Counted from the stretch's first letter, positions 9,972 through 19,561 are shown. The stretch: 32,110 nt of DNA from Bacteroidales bacterium (GCA_029934705.1 JAOZLS010000010.1:1-32110); one strand, 5' to 3'. Numbers and translations: made by a program. The notes: generated by a model not told the origin, from the sequence alone.

Positions 9972-10182
9972 ATTATAATATTTAATTGAAAAAATAATTA
10001 TCATTGTAACGATACAAAAAAAGTGATTAGTTGCATGCTTTTTTAAAGAATTATATTTTATAGATATGTTAGAAGTCGAAAATAATTTCAAATCAATAAT
10101 TTCAAGCTAAATAAATTATAAATAGTATATACTTTTTTATATATTTAACGTTTTTAAATATATTTATACTAAAAACCATAAC

Positions 10183-11196
10183 ATGACAAAACTTAAAATA
10201 TTAATTATTGTAATTGCCTTAGCTTTAGCAGGTAATTTAAAAGCACAGGATTATAAAAAGTATAATTATAATATACAAATGGCAGGTATCCAAGATAATA
10301 ATGATTCTGTTATTTTTTATATTGAAAAGGCTTTTGAATATTCAAATACACCTTTACTTAATGATGTTTTACGCATTACTAGAGCTTATGCAAAGAGAGG
10401 AAATACAACAAATTTTAAGAATTTAGAAAATTCTGTGTTAGGAGATGCTATATCTACAACAAATGCACATGCAAAAGCAGGTGATGAAGAGAAAATTATT
10501 AAGTATTATAAAATTTTATACCGGCATGGTTACTCGTTCGATGATGTGTTTTCAAGTTCATATTCACCTGTTAAAATATCGAATGAATTAACTGTTAAAC
10601 TAAAAAAAATACAAATACCAAAAATAGATTTTGACATTGATTTTATTTCAGAGTTTTCTGAATATGTTGGGCGACAACAGTTTTTAATCCGCCACATGCA
10701 TTATGATACATGTATTGTAAATTATAGCTACTTGCCAGATTCTATAGATCATATTAGTCTTAAAAATTACATTGTTAAATATGGTTATCCTGATGAGAGT
10801 AGGGTAGGCAAATATTCATGGATTCCAATGACCTTAATTAATCATCATATCTTAAATAGGGCTTCTCATAATAATTGGAATAATTATTATAAACCATTAT
10901 TTTTGGAATTAGCTTCTAAAGGTAAATATTCATACTCCAATATAGTTAGCTTAGATGATATGTATAATATGGCTTTTAATGACTATCAATTTTATGGCAC
11001 AAACTGTATGGTACGAGGAATTGAACAAAGTATGACAAGTGCCGAAATAAAAGAATTGCCACGAGATTTAATGGTTCCAATTAAAGACATTAAAAATTTA
11101 GATAAACGTAGAGCCGAAATGGGTTTGCCTCCATATTATATTTATGCAAAATCGTTAAATATTGTATTGCCAGAAGATTATAAACCTGAAAAATAA
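10183..11196 (+). CDS. Secreted DUF6624-like protein
   Basis: 337 aa with signal peptide (MTKLKILIIVIALALAGNLKAQ); C-terminal half follows the remembered DUF6624 pattern (KYGYPDESRVG, YYKPLFLELASKGKYS, YGTNC, PIKDIKNLDKRRAEMGLPP). Confidence 0.55.
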   Translation: MTKLKILIIVIALALAGNLKAQDYKKYNYNIQMAGIQDNNDSVIFYIEKAFEYSNTPLLNDVLRITRAYAKRGNTTNFKNLENSVLGDAISTTNAHAKAGDEEKIIKYYKILYRHGYSFDDVFSSSYSPVKISNELTVKLKKIQIPKIDFDIDFISEFSEYVGRQQFLIRHMHYDTCIVNYSYLPDSIDHISLKNYIVKYGYPDESRVGKYSWIPMTLINHHILNRASHNNWNNYYKPLFLELASKGKYSYSNIVSLDDMYNMAFNDYQFYGTNCMVRGIEQSMTSAEIKELPRDLMVPIKDIKNLDKRRAEMGLPPYYIYAKSLNIVLPEDYKPEK

Positions 11197-11201
11197 GAAC
11201 C

Positions 11202-12284
11202 ATGATACTTAAAAAATTGTTAATAATAATTTTGCTGATAGCAACTTTTAATACAGCGTTTTCTCAAAATTTAGTGTTAAACCCTAGTTTTGAAGAGGGC
11301 GATATACTCAGTACAAGACATTCTTTTGGGCTAGGAAGTGCTAAGAATTGGGATCTGGTTATAGGTGTCTCATTTCATTTTCATCGTAAAGCTAGAAATA
11401 ATGGTTACTTCGGACCATTAGATTTTCAGGAAAAAGCATTTGATTTAGGTTATACTGTACCATTTAATTTTATCGGAAAACAATATCCACGAACTGGCGA
11501 TGGATATATCGCAATTCAGCCATATAACCCTAGATATAATACAAGTGGAATCACAAATGTTATAATTGAAGGCGAATTGAAAAAAAAGCTTAAAAGAGGG
11601 TACAAGTATTACGTAGAATTTTATGTAAGCCGATCCGATATTTATAAAACAACAACAAGCTCTCTTTGGATGTCTTGTTCTGAAAATCATTACAGAACAA
11701 CTGATACATCAGCTTATTATAACGAAATACCCAAATATTTTGTTAACCCTGAAGATAATTACATTACAGAAACCAAAGGCTGGCAAAAAATATCTGGAAC
11801 TTTTTTTGCAAAAGGTAACGAAACATATATTGCAATAGGTTCGTCGCCAACTGCTTCTACCTTAAAAGGAAATGGGATTGTGTTTTTTTATATAGATGAC
11901 GTTTTTGTTAAAGAAATTAAAGATTCGTTGATTATTAAGAAAGGTAAACCATTGATTTTAGAAAATATTGTTTTTGAGTCTGGTAAAGCAAAATTATTAC
12001 CAAAATCTAATGCTGAATTAGAAAAACTGTTTAATTATTTGTTATTAAATCAAGACTCTAAGTTAGAAATATCGGGACATACTGATAATACAGGCGACGA
12101 TACAAAAAACATCGAACTATCAGAAGCAAGAGCAAAATCAGTAATAAAATATTTGATAAATCAAGGAGTTTCTGAAAATAGGCTTACATTCAAAGGATAT
12201 GGATCATCAAAACCTATAAATACTAATGAAACAGCAGATGGCAGAGCTGAAAATAGAAGGGTAGAAGTAAAAATTATTGATTAA
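11202..12284 (+). CDS. OmpA family protein with N-terminal jelly-roll-like domain
   Basis: 360 aa; signal peptide; NLVLNPSFEEG start typical of carbohydrate-binding-like folds; C-terminal OmpA motif LEISGHTDNTGDDTKNIELSEARAKSVIKYLINQGVSENRLTFKGYGSSKPINTNETADGRAENRRVEV. Confidence 0.9.
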   Translation: MILKKLLIIILLIATFNTAFSQNLVLNPSFEEGDILSTRHSFGLGSAKNWDLVIGVSFHFHRKARNNGYFGPLDFQEKAFDLGYTVPFNFIGKQYPRTGDGYIAIQPYNPRYNTSGITNVIIEGELKKKLKRGYKYYVEFYVSRSDIYKTTTSSLWMSCSENHYRTTDTSAYYNEIPKYFVNPEDNYITETKGWQKISGTFFAKGNETYIAIGSSPTASTLKGNGIVFFYIDDVFVKEIKDSLIIKKGKPLILENIVFESGKAKLLPKSNAELEKLFNYLLLNQDSKLEISGHTDNTGDDTKNIELSEARAKSVIKYLINQGVSENRLTFKGYGSSKPINTNETADGRAENRRVEVKIID

Positions 12285-12292
12285 GAAACTGC

Positions 12293-12321
12293 GTATGTAT
12301 GGTGGAGAACACCATACATAC
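12293..12321. terminator. Stem-loop between convergent genes
   Basis: Perfect 12-bp inverted repeat gtatgtatggtg / caccatacatac with 5-nt loop; no strong T tract. Confidence 0.45.
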
Positions 12322-12348
12322 CATGAATCGTTAAAATTCATCGTTTTA

Positions 12349-13770
12349 CTAATCTTTTATTTCTTTTAGTTTTCCTATTTTTAAAATAGTGCCATCCGCA
12401 TTTATATCTACGCAAATTGCTTCTTTTACATCAAAAGATTCGTCTCTAACAAAGTACCATTTATCATTTTTCTTAAAATGTTCTTTTTTCTTTTCAGCAA
12501 AAACGCCTAAAGGGTAAATTACATCTAATGCTTTTTCAAAAAGTAGTGCGTCGGCTTCGGTTTTTAGCCTAAAATCCTTTTTTACAAACTTTGTTAAACC
12601 TCCTAAATTATTAATAGTACCAAACTTATTTTCAAATTCAACAACTGTATATTCGCTAGAACTATTTCCCCATTCATCTGTTATTTTTTGAGTAATTGTA
12701 TAAAACCGGGCATTAAAAACGGGAGCTATATTTGTGGTGTCAATTGCTTTTTTAATGTAGCTAACCTTGTTATTTATAAAGCTATCAATTAAAGTAATTT
12801 GTTTCTCTGTTAAATTAGTTTCTTTAACTGTTTTAGGTGTTTTAATATTATAAATAGCAATTTTTTTTAAATATGATGAAAAACCAATAAAAATTTCATT
12901 ATTAACTAAATATACTGAGCTAATAAATTCATAACCATCTAGTTTATTGTATGCAGCAAGTAGTTTTGTATTGTCGGCAACTCGCATTATTGAGCTTGGA
13001 TAACGATTTTTATTAAATGAATTGTAAAACCAAGCGGAGTCTTCACTATTAATAACAAAATATGGAAATTTATTCTCTTCAGGATTAGTCGAATACACTG
13101 CACTGGATTGGTAAGCACCGATTTTTGTTAATTTGTTTTCTTGTGAGAAATCACAAAAATAGACATCATCTAATTCATTATTACCCTCTTTTAAAATACA
13201 TAATCCATTCTTTTCGGGTATAGGGAAAATAATTCTGTAATTTTTGTCTATAATTAAATTAGTAGTTGTTTTTTCTTTTAAATTATAAATAATTGAAGGG
13301 GCTCCTTTACGTGAGTAGGGCGTTAATATTAACAAATTACCTACTAAATTAAAATCTCGAAGTTGATTAATTGTATCTTTTAATATTAATACTTGTTGTA
13401 GTTTCTGTGTTTTTATATTTATCGAATACATTCCATCAAAATGCCCCAAGCGTTCTCCTTCAATCTTTTTGTAAGTAGAAAAATAAACTAAACTTTCCGA
13501 TGCTTTTACATGATCTATAGTTAAATCAGCAAATTTTGTCTTAAAAGTTTTAATAATGTTTCCTGTTAATAATTCTCTTTGAACTAAAATGCCTTTTCCT
13601 TTTTCGTTTTCTTCTAAATAAAATACACTCTTTTCGTTAGAAGAAACACATAAGAAGCGTGCGTTTTCAATTAAATATAATGCATAGTTTTTGTTCTTTT
13701 GTGCTATTACATTGTTTAATGTAGATGCAAAAATTACTATTAATACTATTTTAATATATGGATTTTTCAT
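12349..13770 (-). CDS. Hypothetical secreted protein, C-terminal domain shared with the neighbouring gene
   Basis: 473 aa; signal peptide MKNPYIKIVLIVIFASTLNNVIAQ; C-terminal KKDFRLKTEADALLFEKALDVIYPLGVF...KKNDKWYFVRDESFD. Confidence 0.75.
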   Translation of the reverse strand: MKNPYIKIVLIVIFASTLNNVIAQKNKNYALYLIENARFLCVSSNEKSVFYLEENEKGKGILVQRELLTGNIIKTFKTKFADLTIDHVKASESLVYFSTYKKIEGERLGHFDGMYSINIKTQKLQQVLILKDTINQLRDFNLVGNLLILTPYSRKGAPSIIYNLKEKTTTNLIIDKNYRIIFPIPEKNGLCILKEGNNELDDVYFCDFSQENKLTKIGAYQSSAVYSTNPEENKFPYFVINSEDSAWFYNSFNKNRYPSSIMRVADNTKLLAAYNKLDGYEFISSVYLVNNEIFIGFSSYLKKIAIYNIKTPKTVKETNLTEKQITLIDSFINNKVSYIKKAIDTTNIAPVFNARFYTITQKITDEWGNSSSEYTVVEFENKFGTINNLGGLTKFVKKDFRLKTEADALLFEKALDVIYPLGVFAEKKKEHFKKNDKWYFVRDESFDVKEAICVDINADGTILKIGKLKEIKD

Positions 13771-13800
13771 TTGTTTTGTTATTAAATTTTCGTTCCTAAA

Positions 13801-14325
13801 TTAATCTTGAATATTGTCTTTTTCTTCAATTGAAATTATTTTACCTTTTTTATCAATTTTAACTATAAAACCATTTTTTTCATCAAAAGAATTTTTACGA
13901 ATAAAAACCCAGCTATCATTTTTTTTATAATGAGTTATAGAGGATATAGAAAACGGGGGAAATAGTACGCCAAGCATTCTTTCAAATTTTAAGGCATTTA
14001 CTTCGCTATTAATTTTAAAATCTTTTCTTATTACAAAAAGTAGTCTTTTAACATCATTTAATTCGAGTAATCGCCCTTGTATTTCGGTTAGCCTATATTC
14101 GTGATAAGAACCAGAGTTGCTTATGTAGTTTTGCATTTTTACATAAAAGAAGTCGCCTGCAAGAACTTGCTGTATTGCTTTGGACTTGATTAACTCATAA
14201 TCTTTAATCACATTTTCTTTAATTAAACTGTCAAGCCCTCTATGCTCTTTTCCCGATAAAATTTGTTGCCCAAAACCGAAGAAAGAAAGACCTATTAAAA
14301 ATAAAGTAATTGTATATTTAAGCAT
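13801..14325 (-). CDS. Hypothetical secreted protein, paralogous to the C-terminal part of the 12349-13770 product
   Basis: 174 aa; signal peptide MLKYTITLFLIGLSFFGFGQ; RKDFKINSEVNALKFERMLGVLFPPFSI...KKNDSWVFIRKNSFD. Confidence 0.75.
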   Translation of the reverse strand: MLKYTITLFLIGLSFFGFGQQILSGKEHRGLDSLIKENVIKDYELIKSKAIQQVLAGDFFYVKMQNYISNSGSYHEYRLTEIQGRLLELNDVKRLLFVIRKDFKINSEVNALKFERMLGVLFPPFSISSITHYKKNDSWVFIRKNSFDEKNGFIVKIDKKGKIISIEEKDNIQD

Positions 14326-14480
14326 ATCTTTTTATTTAGTTTATTTTACAAATATTCCCAAATTTAAGTATTTTAGTTGAACTTAACATTTAATTTATAC
14401 CGTTTCTCAAAAAAACATCTAATTAGATAATATTTTTTCTTATATTTATTAAATATTGTGGAATATTAACATTTAATTAA

Positions 14481-15179
14481 ATGGCTTTAGAAGTTGAAAA
14501 TATAAGTATAAAAAATTGGGCAACCAGTGACCGTCCTCGCGAAAAATTACTTGAATCAGGGATTGACACACTTTCTGAAGCCGAATTAATTGCAATTCTT
14601 ATAAGTTCAGGAAACAGGGAGGAATCGGCAGTAAGCTTATCAAAGCGGATACTTTTTGATGTTGAAAATAACTTAAATGTTTTAGGAAAACAATCTGTTT
14701 CAGATTTAATGAAATATAAAGGTATTGGAGAAGCAAAAGCAATATCGATTGTAGCAGCATTAGAGTTAGGAAAAAGAAGATTAAGCTCCGATGTTATTAA
14801 CCGAGAGCAAATTACTGGTAGTGCTAGTGCGGCACAAATATTTAAGTCGAAAATTAGCGATTTGCCACACGAAGAGTTTTGGATAATGTTGCTGAATAGA
14901 GCAAATAAAATTATTGAATACAAAAGGCTTAGTATTGGTGGTGTTGCAGGTACGGTTTCGGATATTAAAGTAATATTAAAAACTGCAATTGATAAATTAG
15001 CATCAGGAATAATTGTTAGCCATAATCATCCGTCGGGAAATGTTAGCCCTGGAGATGCCGATAATAAATTAACCACAAAACTAAAAGAAGCTTGTAGTTT
15101 AGTTGATGTTAAATTGCTAGACCACATCATTATAGCCGACGATAAATATTATAGCTATGCAGATGAAGGTAAATTGTAA
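14481..15179 (+). CDS. radC: RadC family JAB-domain protein
   Basis: 232 aa; N-terminal DRPREKLLESGIDTLSEAELIAILISSG, HhH-like MKYKGIGEAKAISIVAALELGKR, JAMM motif SHNHPSGNVSPGDAD. Confidence 0.95.
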   Translation: MALEVENISIKNWATSDRPREKLLESGIDTLSEAELIAILISSGNREESAVSLSKRILFDVENNLNVLGKQSVSDLMKYKGIGEAKAISIVAALELGKRRLSSDVINREQITGSASAAQIFKSKISDLPHEEFWIMLLNRANKIIEYKRLSIGGVAGTVSDIKVILKTAIDKLASGIIVSHNHPSGNVSPGDADNKLTTKLKEACSLVDVKLLDHIIIADDKYYSYADEGKL

Positions 15180-15203
15180 ATTATTAAATAACAAAATGCT
15201 TTA

Positions 15204-16127
15204 ATGAAAATAGAATATAAAAAATATAACGAAATTGATTTTACTAAGTGGGATAACTGTGTAAAAAATTCATTGTCGGATGATATATCTGGTTTTTCGT
15301 GGTATTTAGATGCTTTATATGAGAATTGGGACGCTTTAATTTATGATGATTATAATGTTGTTATGCCTTTACCTCTTTCTAAATTTCTAAATTACAGCTA
15401 TATAAAACAATCGCCTTTAGCCTTAAAAACAGGGGTTTTCTATCAAAAAACGCCCAAAAGTACAACAATAAATAATTTTATTAACTCAATTCCTTCTAAT
15501 ATAAGAAGTGTTGATTTTGATATGGAAAATTATTTAATTGAAAATAAAAAAGTTAAACTAAGCGAAAAAATAATTTATCAACTAGATTTAGTTTCTAAAT
15601 ATAAATATTTATATAAATATTTTGATGACGAAGTTAAACAAATACTAGAAGAACCAGACATTCAGAAAATAACATTTCAGCGAGGTTCAACAGTTAATCA
15701 GTTTATTGATTTTATAGTTCAATCGAGCATACCTACTAAAAAAAATATTGCAAAAATACGTTTATTTATAGCGTCGTTAATTAGAAAAAAGCAAGGAGAG
15801 ATTTATACAGCCTACAACTCAAATAATACAATTTGTGCAGCTGCATTTTTTATTAGTTCACACTTTAGTATAAATATGATAAATATTTATACCGAAAAAT
15901 CGGATTTTGGGCGTAAGGCAGCAATTGCACTTGTAAATAATTATATTAAAGAGAATTCGGAAAAGCCCGTAACTCTTATTTTTCATCATCATAATAATAA
16001 AAAAAATATTATAGATTTTTACTCAGGTTTTGGCTGCTCAAAAAGAGTAATGATGAATGTGAAATTTAAAAGGAACAACAAGTTTTTTAACTTTTTTAAA
16101 AGGATGAAAAATGTTTTTAATTTTTAG
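15204..16127 (+). CDS. Hypothetical GNAT/FemAB-like protein
   Basis: 307 aa; ISGFSWYLDALYENWDALIYDDYNVVMPLPLSKF resembles a common Bacteroidota FemAB/GNAT-like family. Fold assignment is from memory. Confidence 0.55.
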   Translation: MKIEYKKYNEIDFTKWDNCVKNSLSDDISGFSWYLDALYENWDALIYDDYNVVMPLPLSKFLNYSYIKQSPLALKTGVFYQKTPKSTTINNFINSIPSNIRSVDFDMENYLIENKKVKLSEKIIYQLDLVSKYKYLYKYFDDEVKQILEEPDIQKITFQRGSTVNQFIDFIVQSSIPTKKNIAKIRLFIASLIRKKQGEIYTAYNSNNTICAAAFFISSHFSINMINIYTEKSDFGRKAAIALVNNYIKENSEKPVTLIFHHHNNKKNIIDFYSGFGCSKRVMMNVKFKRNNKFFNFFKRMKNVFNF

Positions 16128-16258
16128 GGTATTTGGATACTATTGCTTTCAATACTCAGATTAACACCAATTTTGATGTTTAATCGGTATTACAAACAAA
16201 AAAAAACGCTATCAATTCCTTAAAATCTGATAGCGGTTTATTCTATTTTATAGTTTGT

Positions 16259-17128
16259 TTATTTCCCAACATTTTTTAGTCTAATTAGCTGTACTACTAC
16301 ATATAAAATTACAGACCAAACACTAAGCACTACAATAAGGTATGATAGTAAAATCCAAAGAGGTACTCTGTCGTTTGCACCCCAAGTTTCTCGTTTATCT
16401 GTGATGTTCTCAAACTGAAGTTCTGTTCCCCATTTTAAAGTTTTGTTAATCTCTTTTTTTCCAAATGAGTCTGTGTCTTTAAATTTAACTAAAAGCTCAA
16501 AATTTCCTTCTTTATCACCCGGGTATTCTTTTGTCATTATGTAGCTTGCTATTCCGTTATTATCGGAAGTAGCTGTAGCTATGAGCATATTACCAAAAGT
16601 CCTTTTTATATAAAACTGAACTTCAACATCTTCTTTTGCTTCTTCGTTTACTGTTATTTTAGCGTTTAGTGTTTTTGTTTTGTCATCAATAGTTAATTCC
16701 AAGTTGGCTTCTACTGCTTTTATTTTTTCGCCTGAGATTATAAATTTATCATCAAAACTTTTAATGTAAAACGATAAGTTCCATTTGTCTTCATCACTTA
16801 TGCTTTCTTTAAAAGATGGCATTCCTCCATTTCCTTCTCCCACTTTCCAAAAAACAAGCTCGTCGGAGTTATTTTTCTGAAAAGCTTTTGAGCCTAAATC
16901 TGTTGCATTTATTGCAGCAAGATTATCGCCTTGTCCAGGCGTGCCATGACATGATGCACAATTATTTTTATAAACTACTTTGCCTTTTTTTACTAATTCA
17001 TAAGAAGCCTCTGCAGGAGCTTTTTTTAGTTCGGATGGAACATTCCATTGAGCATAAGTATTTGCAGAATATATTGTAAGCAATATAAATACTAATGAGG
17101 CTATTTTTATTTTATTGAAGTAAGTCAT
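16259..17128 (-). CDS. c-type cytochrome with Ig-like/beta-rich domain and C-terminal TM helix
   Basis: 289 aa; signal peptide; one CASCH heme site, distal Met candidate GGMPSF; beta-rich segment; TM helix VPLWILLSYLIVVLSVWSVILYVVVQLI. Confidence 0.85.
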   Translation of the reverse strand: MTYFNKIKIASLVFILLTIYSANTYAQWNVPSELKKAPAEASYELVKKGKVVYKNNCASCHGTPGQGDNLAAINATDLGSKAFQKNNSDELVFWKVGEGNGGMPSFKESISDEDKWNLSFYIKSFDDKFIISGEKIKAVEANLELTIDDKTKTLNAKITVNEEAKEDVEVQFYIKRTFGNMLIATATSDNNGIASYIMTKEYPGDKEGNFELLVKFKDTDSFGKKEINKTLKWGTELQFENITDKRETWGANDRVPLWILLSYLIVVLSVWSVILYVVVQLIRLKNVGK

Positions 17129-17175
17129 TTTATATGTTTTTTTTTATTTTCTAATCACAATTAAAATTGAATATA

Positions 17176-18558
17176 TTAAGATGTTTTTTCTTCATCATTA
17201 ATATCGCCATTTTCAATAAATTCGTTTATTTCTTCATTTGAAATGCCTTCTTCGTGAGCAATTTCCCAAATTGGCATAACAGGAAATAGTTTTGCAAGTA
17301 TTGTAATTATCAAAATTGCACCTGAAACCGCCATCATTGTTACAGCCCATTCAACTCCCGAAGGCCAATATGTGTGAAATTCTGCTGGAACATTTTGTAT
17401 TGGTAAATGTGGGTGCATAAGTGTAGGTATTGTAATTATAAACCTTTTAAAGAATGCCCCTATAATTATTGCAATAGCTATTATTAGTGATGGAATTGGT
17501 TTTCTCATTCTTTTAAATAATAAAAGGATAATAGGAATTATAAGACCACCTAACTGAACCCACCAAAACATTTTTGCATAAGCACCTGTAAATAGTGTTA
17601 ATATATGATGATCTTCGCCTGCTTTCATTTTGTATCCTGGCACCATAAATTCATTTATATTAAAATATAAATAAACCAACATTAGTAATACAAGTAATTT
17701 TCCCATTTTATCAAAATGGTATTCTGTAATATATTTTTTTAGTCTAAAATCAACACTAAAAGCAAACATTGCTATAACAACAGCTGCACCTCCAGCAACA
17801 AAAGCGCCTGTTACGTAATAAGGTCCAAATATTGTTGAGTCCCAACCAATTCGAGGTGTCATTGCAAATAACCAAGATGTTACCGTATGTATTGCTAATG
17901 CAACAGGTATTATTAATATTGCAAGTATTCTTGTTAACTTTTTTATCAATTTATACTGCTCTGGTCTTCCTACAAAGCCAAATGAAAGAAGTTTGTATAT
18001 TGTTTGTTTCCATTTAGGCTGATCCGACATTACTCTTTTCAAAAATGGCATGTCGGGAATAAGTGGTAGTAAATATAAAAGCATACTTATTGCAACATAA
18101 GTTGTTACAACTGTTAAGTCCCAAACAATGGGCGATTGTAGTCTGCCGTGCAAGAATATATTCAAAATTCTATCGGGACGACCCATGTCAAATATAATTA
18201 TTAAGCCTGCCCACATTACAAATCCTAGAGCAATCATTTCGGCAATACGTGCTATTGGAGTTATCCATTTTATACCTATTAAGCCTAGCACTGCACTTAT
18301 TAACATTCCTACTAATGCAGTGGCTATAAAAAATATAAAACTTGATATATATAAACCCCACGAAACATAGTCTCGCATTGAAGTTACTGCCAATCCATTT
18401 TGTAGTTGATAGATATACGATGCAATTCCTACACCCATAACAGAAAGCAGAAAGAACATCCACGGAGTTAAACCATAATGATTTTTTAGTGGTCGTGTAA
18501 GGTCGGTTACAATTGTACTAAGACTTTTTTTTGTGTCCTTGTTTTTTATTTCAGGCAT
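17176..18558 (-). CDS. NrfD/PsrC-family polytopic membrane subunit (quinone-interacting)
   Basis: 460 aa; many hydrophobic helices; DYVSWGLYISSFIFFIATALVGMLISAVLGLIGIKWITPIARIAEM and FDMGRPDRILNIFLHGRLQSPIVWDL are NrfD/PsrC-type segments. Confidence 0.88.
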   Translation of the reverse strand: MPEIKNKDTKKSLSTIVTDLTRPLKNHYGLTPWMFFLLSVMGVGIASYIYQLQNGLAVTSMRDYVSWGLYISSFIFFIATALVGMLISAVLGLIGIKWITPIARIAEMIALGFVMWAGLIIIFDMGRPDRILNIFLHGRLQSPIVWDLTVVTTYVAISMLLYLLPLIPDMPFLKRVMSDQPKWKQTIYKLLSFGFVGRPEQYKLIKKLTRILAILIIPVALAIHTVTSWLFAMTPRIGWDSTIFGPYYVTGAFVAGGAAVVIAMFAFSVDFRLKKYITEYHFDKMGKLLVLLMLVYLYFNINEFMVPGYKMKAGEDHHILTLFTGAYAKMFWWVQLGGLIIPIILLLFKRMRKPIPSLIIAIAIIIGAFFKRFIITIPTLMHPHLPIQNVPAEFHTYWPSGVEWAVTMMAVSGAILIITILAKLFPVMPIWEIAHEEGISNEEINEFIENGDINDEEKTS

Positions 18559-18598
18559 GCTATATACTTTTTTTTGTTACTATCCTTAATTTTGTAAA

Positions 18599-19561
18599 TT
18601 ATACTGAATGACTGTTGTCTTCCATATCACTTTGTCCTTTATATTCAAAAGGAAATAATCTATCTTTTTCTGGAAGATAATATACGCTTGGTTTTGTTCC
18701 TAGTTCTGGAAGCAAAGTATAAGCTGCATTGTTTTTTAGTAAATTGCTAAATGAAACTGTTTCTTTTGTTGTTCCGTTAGTTACAGCATCTTCATTTGCA
18801 TCTCCAAACCAATACACTCCATTAGGGCAGGCAGATGCACAATAAGGTAATTTCCCTTCTCTTAATCTGTTTGCACTAAAAACACACTTTGAAACGGTCC
18901 CTTTTTTCTGTGGAACATTTAGTTCAATATTATATTCAACGTCTTCGTATTTTTCTTTATCTTTTGGATCGGCCCAATTAAATATTCTTGCGGAATAAGG
19001 ACAGGCTGCAATACAAAATCTACAACCTATACATCTTTCATTGTCAATAAGTACAATACCATCTTTTCTTTTAAAAGTTGCATCAACTGGGCAAACTTTT
19101 GTACACGAAGGGTTTTCGCAATGCTGACAAGGTTTTGGCATGAAAAAAGGAGAAGTATCTCCAGCTCTATCCATTCTCAAAACATTTATATGGTGTTGCT
19201 CTGGCTTTAATTGATGAGCATGTTGACAGGCTGACATACATTTTCTGGCATTTCTACATTTGCTTAGGTCTATTACCATAACAAATCTTTTACCATCAAT
19301 GCCTTCTCGCCCTGACTCCTGCATTTCCTCTTCTGTTTTTAATCCTATTTCTTTTAAATGAGATTTATCAACAGACATTACATTGCCATCTGGTCCTAAA
19401 ACTTTAATTTTTTCGCCCCCTTGAGCAAATGCATCAAAAGCACTTACAATACCACTTCCGGTAAGTGCAACTCCAACGCCTGCCATTAGTCCCTTCTTTA
19501 AAAAATCACGCCGAGAAATTTTAAATTCTTTTTTTTTCTGATTTTCATTTTTTTCGTTCAT
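18599..19561 (-). CDS. Tat-exported ferredoxin-like FeS subunit (PsrB/DsrO-like)
   Basis: 320 aa; twin-arginine signal KISRRDFLKKGLMAGVGVALTGSG; four Cys motifs including CQHCENPSCTKVCP and CIGCRFCIAACP. Confidence 0.9.
   Translation of the reverse strand: MNEKNENQKKKEFKISRRDFLKKGLMAGVGVALTGSGIVSAFDAFAQGGEKIKVLGPDGNVMSVDKSHLKEIGLKTEEEMQESGREGIDGKRFVMVIDLSKCRNARKCMSACQHAHQLKPEQHHINVLRMDRAGDTSPFFMPKPCQHCENPSCTKVCPVDATFKRKDGIVLIDNERCIGCRFCIAACPYSARIFNWADPKDKEKYEDVEYNIELNVPQKKGTVSKCVFSANRLREGKLPYCASACPNGVYWFGDANEDAVTNGTTKETVSFSNLLKNNAAYTLLPELGTKPSVYYLPEKDRLFPFEYKGQSDMEDNSHSV

Noticed and set aside
9972-10091. 40-codon N-terminal extension of the C25 protease ORF
   Set aside because: The internal ATG at 9971 gives a clean signal peptide; the extension is AT-rich and not protein-like.
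14477-14923. 148-aa minus-strand ORF inside radC
   Set aside because: Antisense to a well-supported radC; translation is a reverse-complement artefact.
14481-15179. RadC as a marker of a mobile island or defence system
   Set aside because: It is a full-length housekeeping-type RadC with no integrase, phage or defence genes nearby.
18188-18463. 91-aa minus-strand ORF in another frame of the NrfD gene
   Set aside because: Same strand but a different frame from a clear NrfD CDS; composition artefact.
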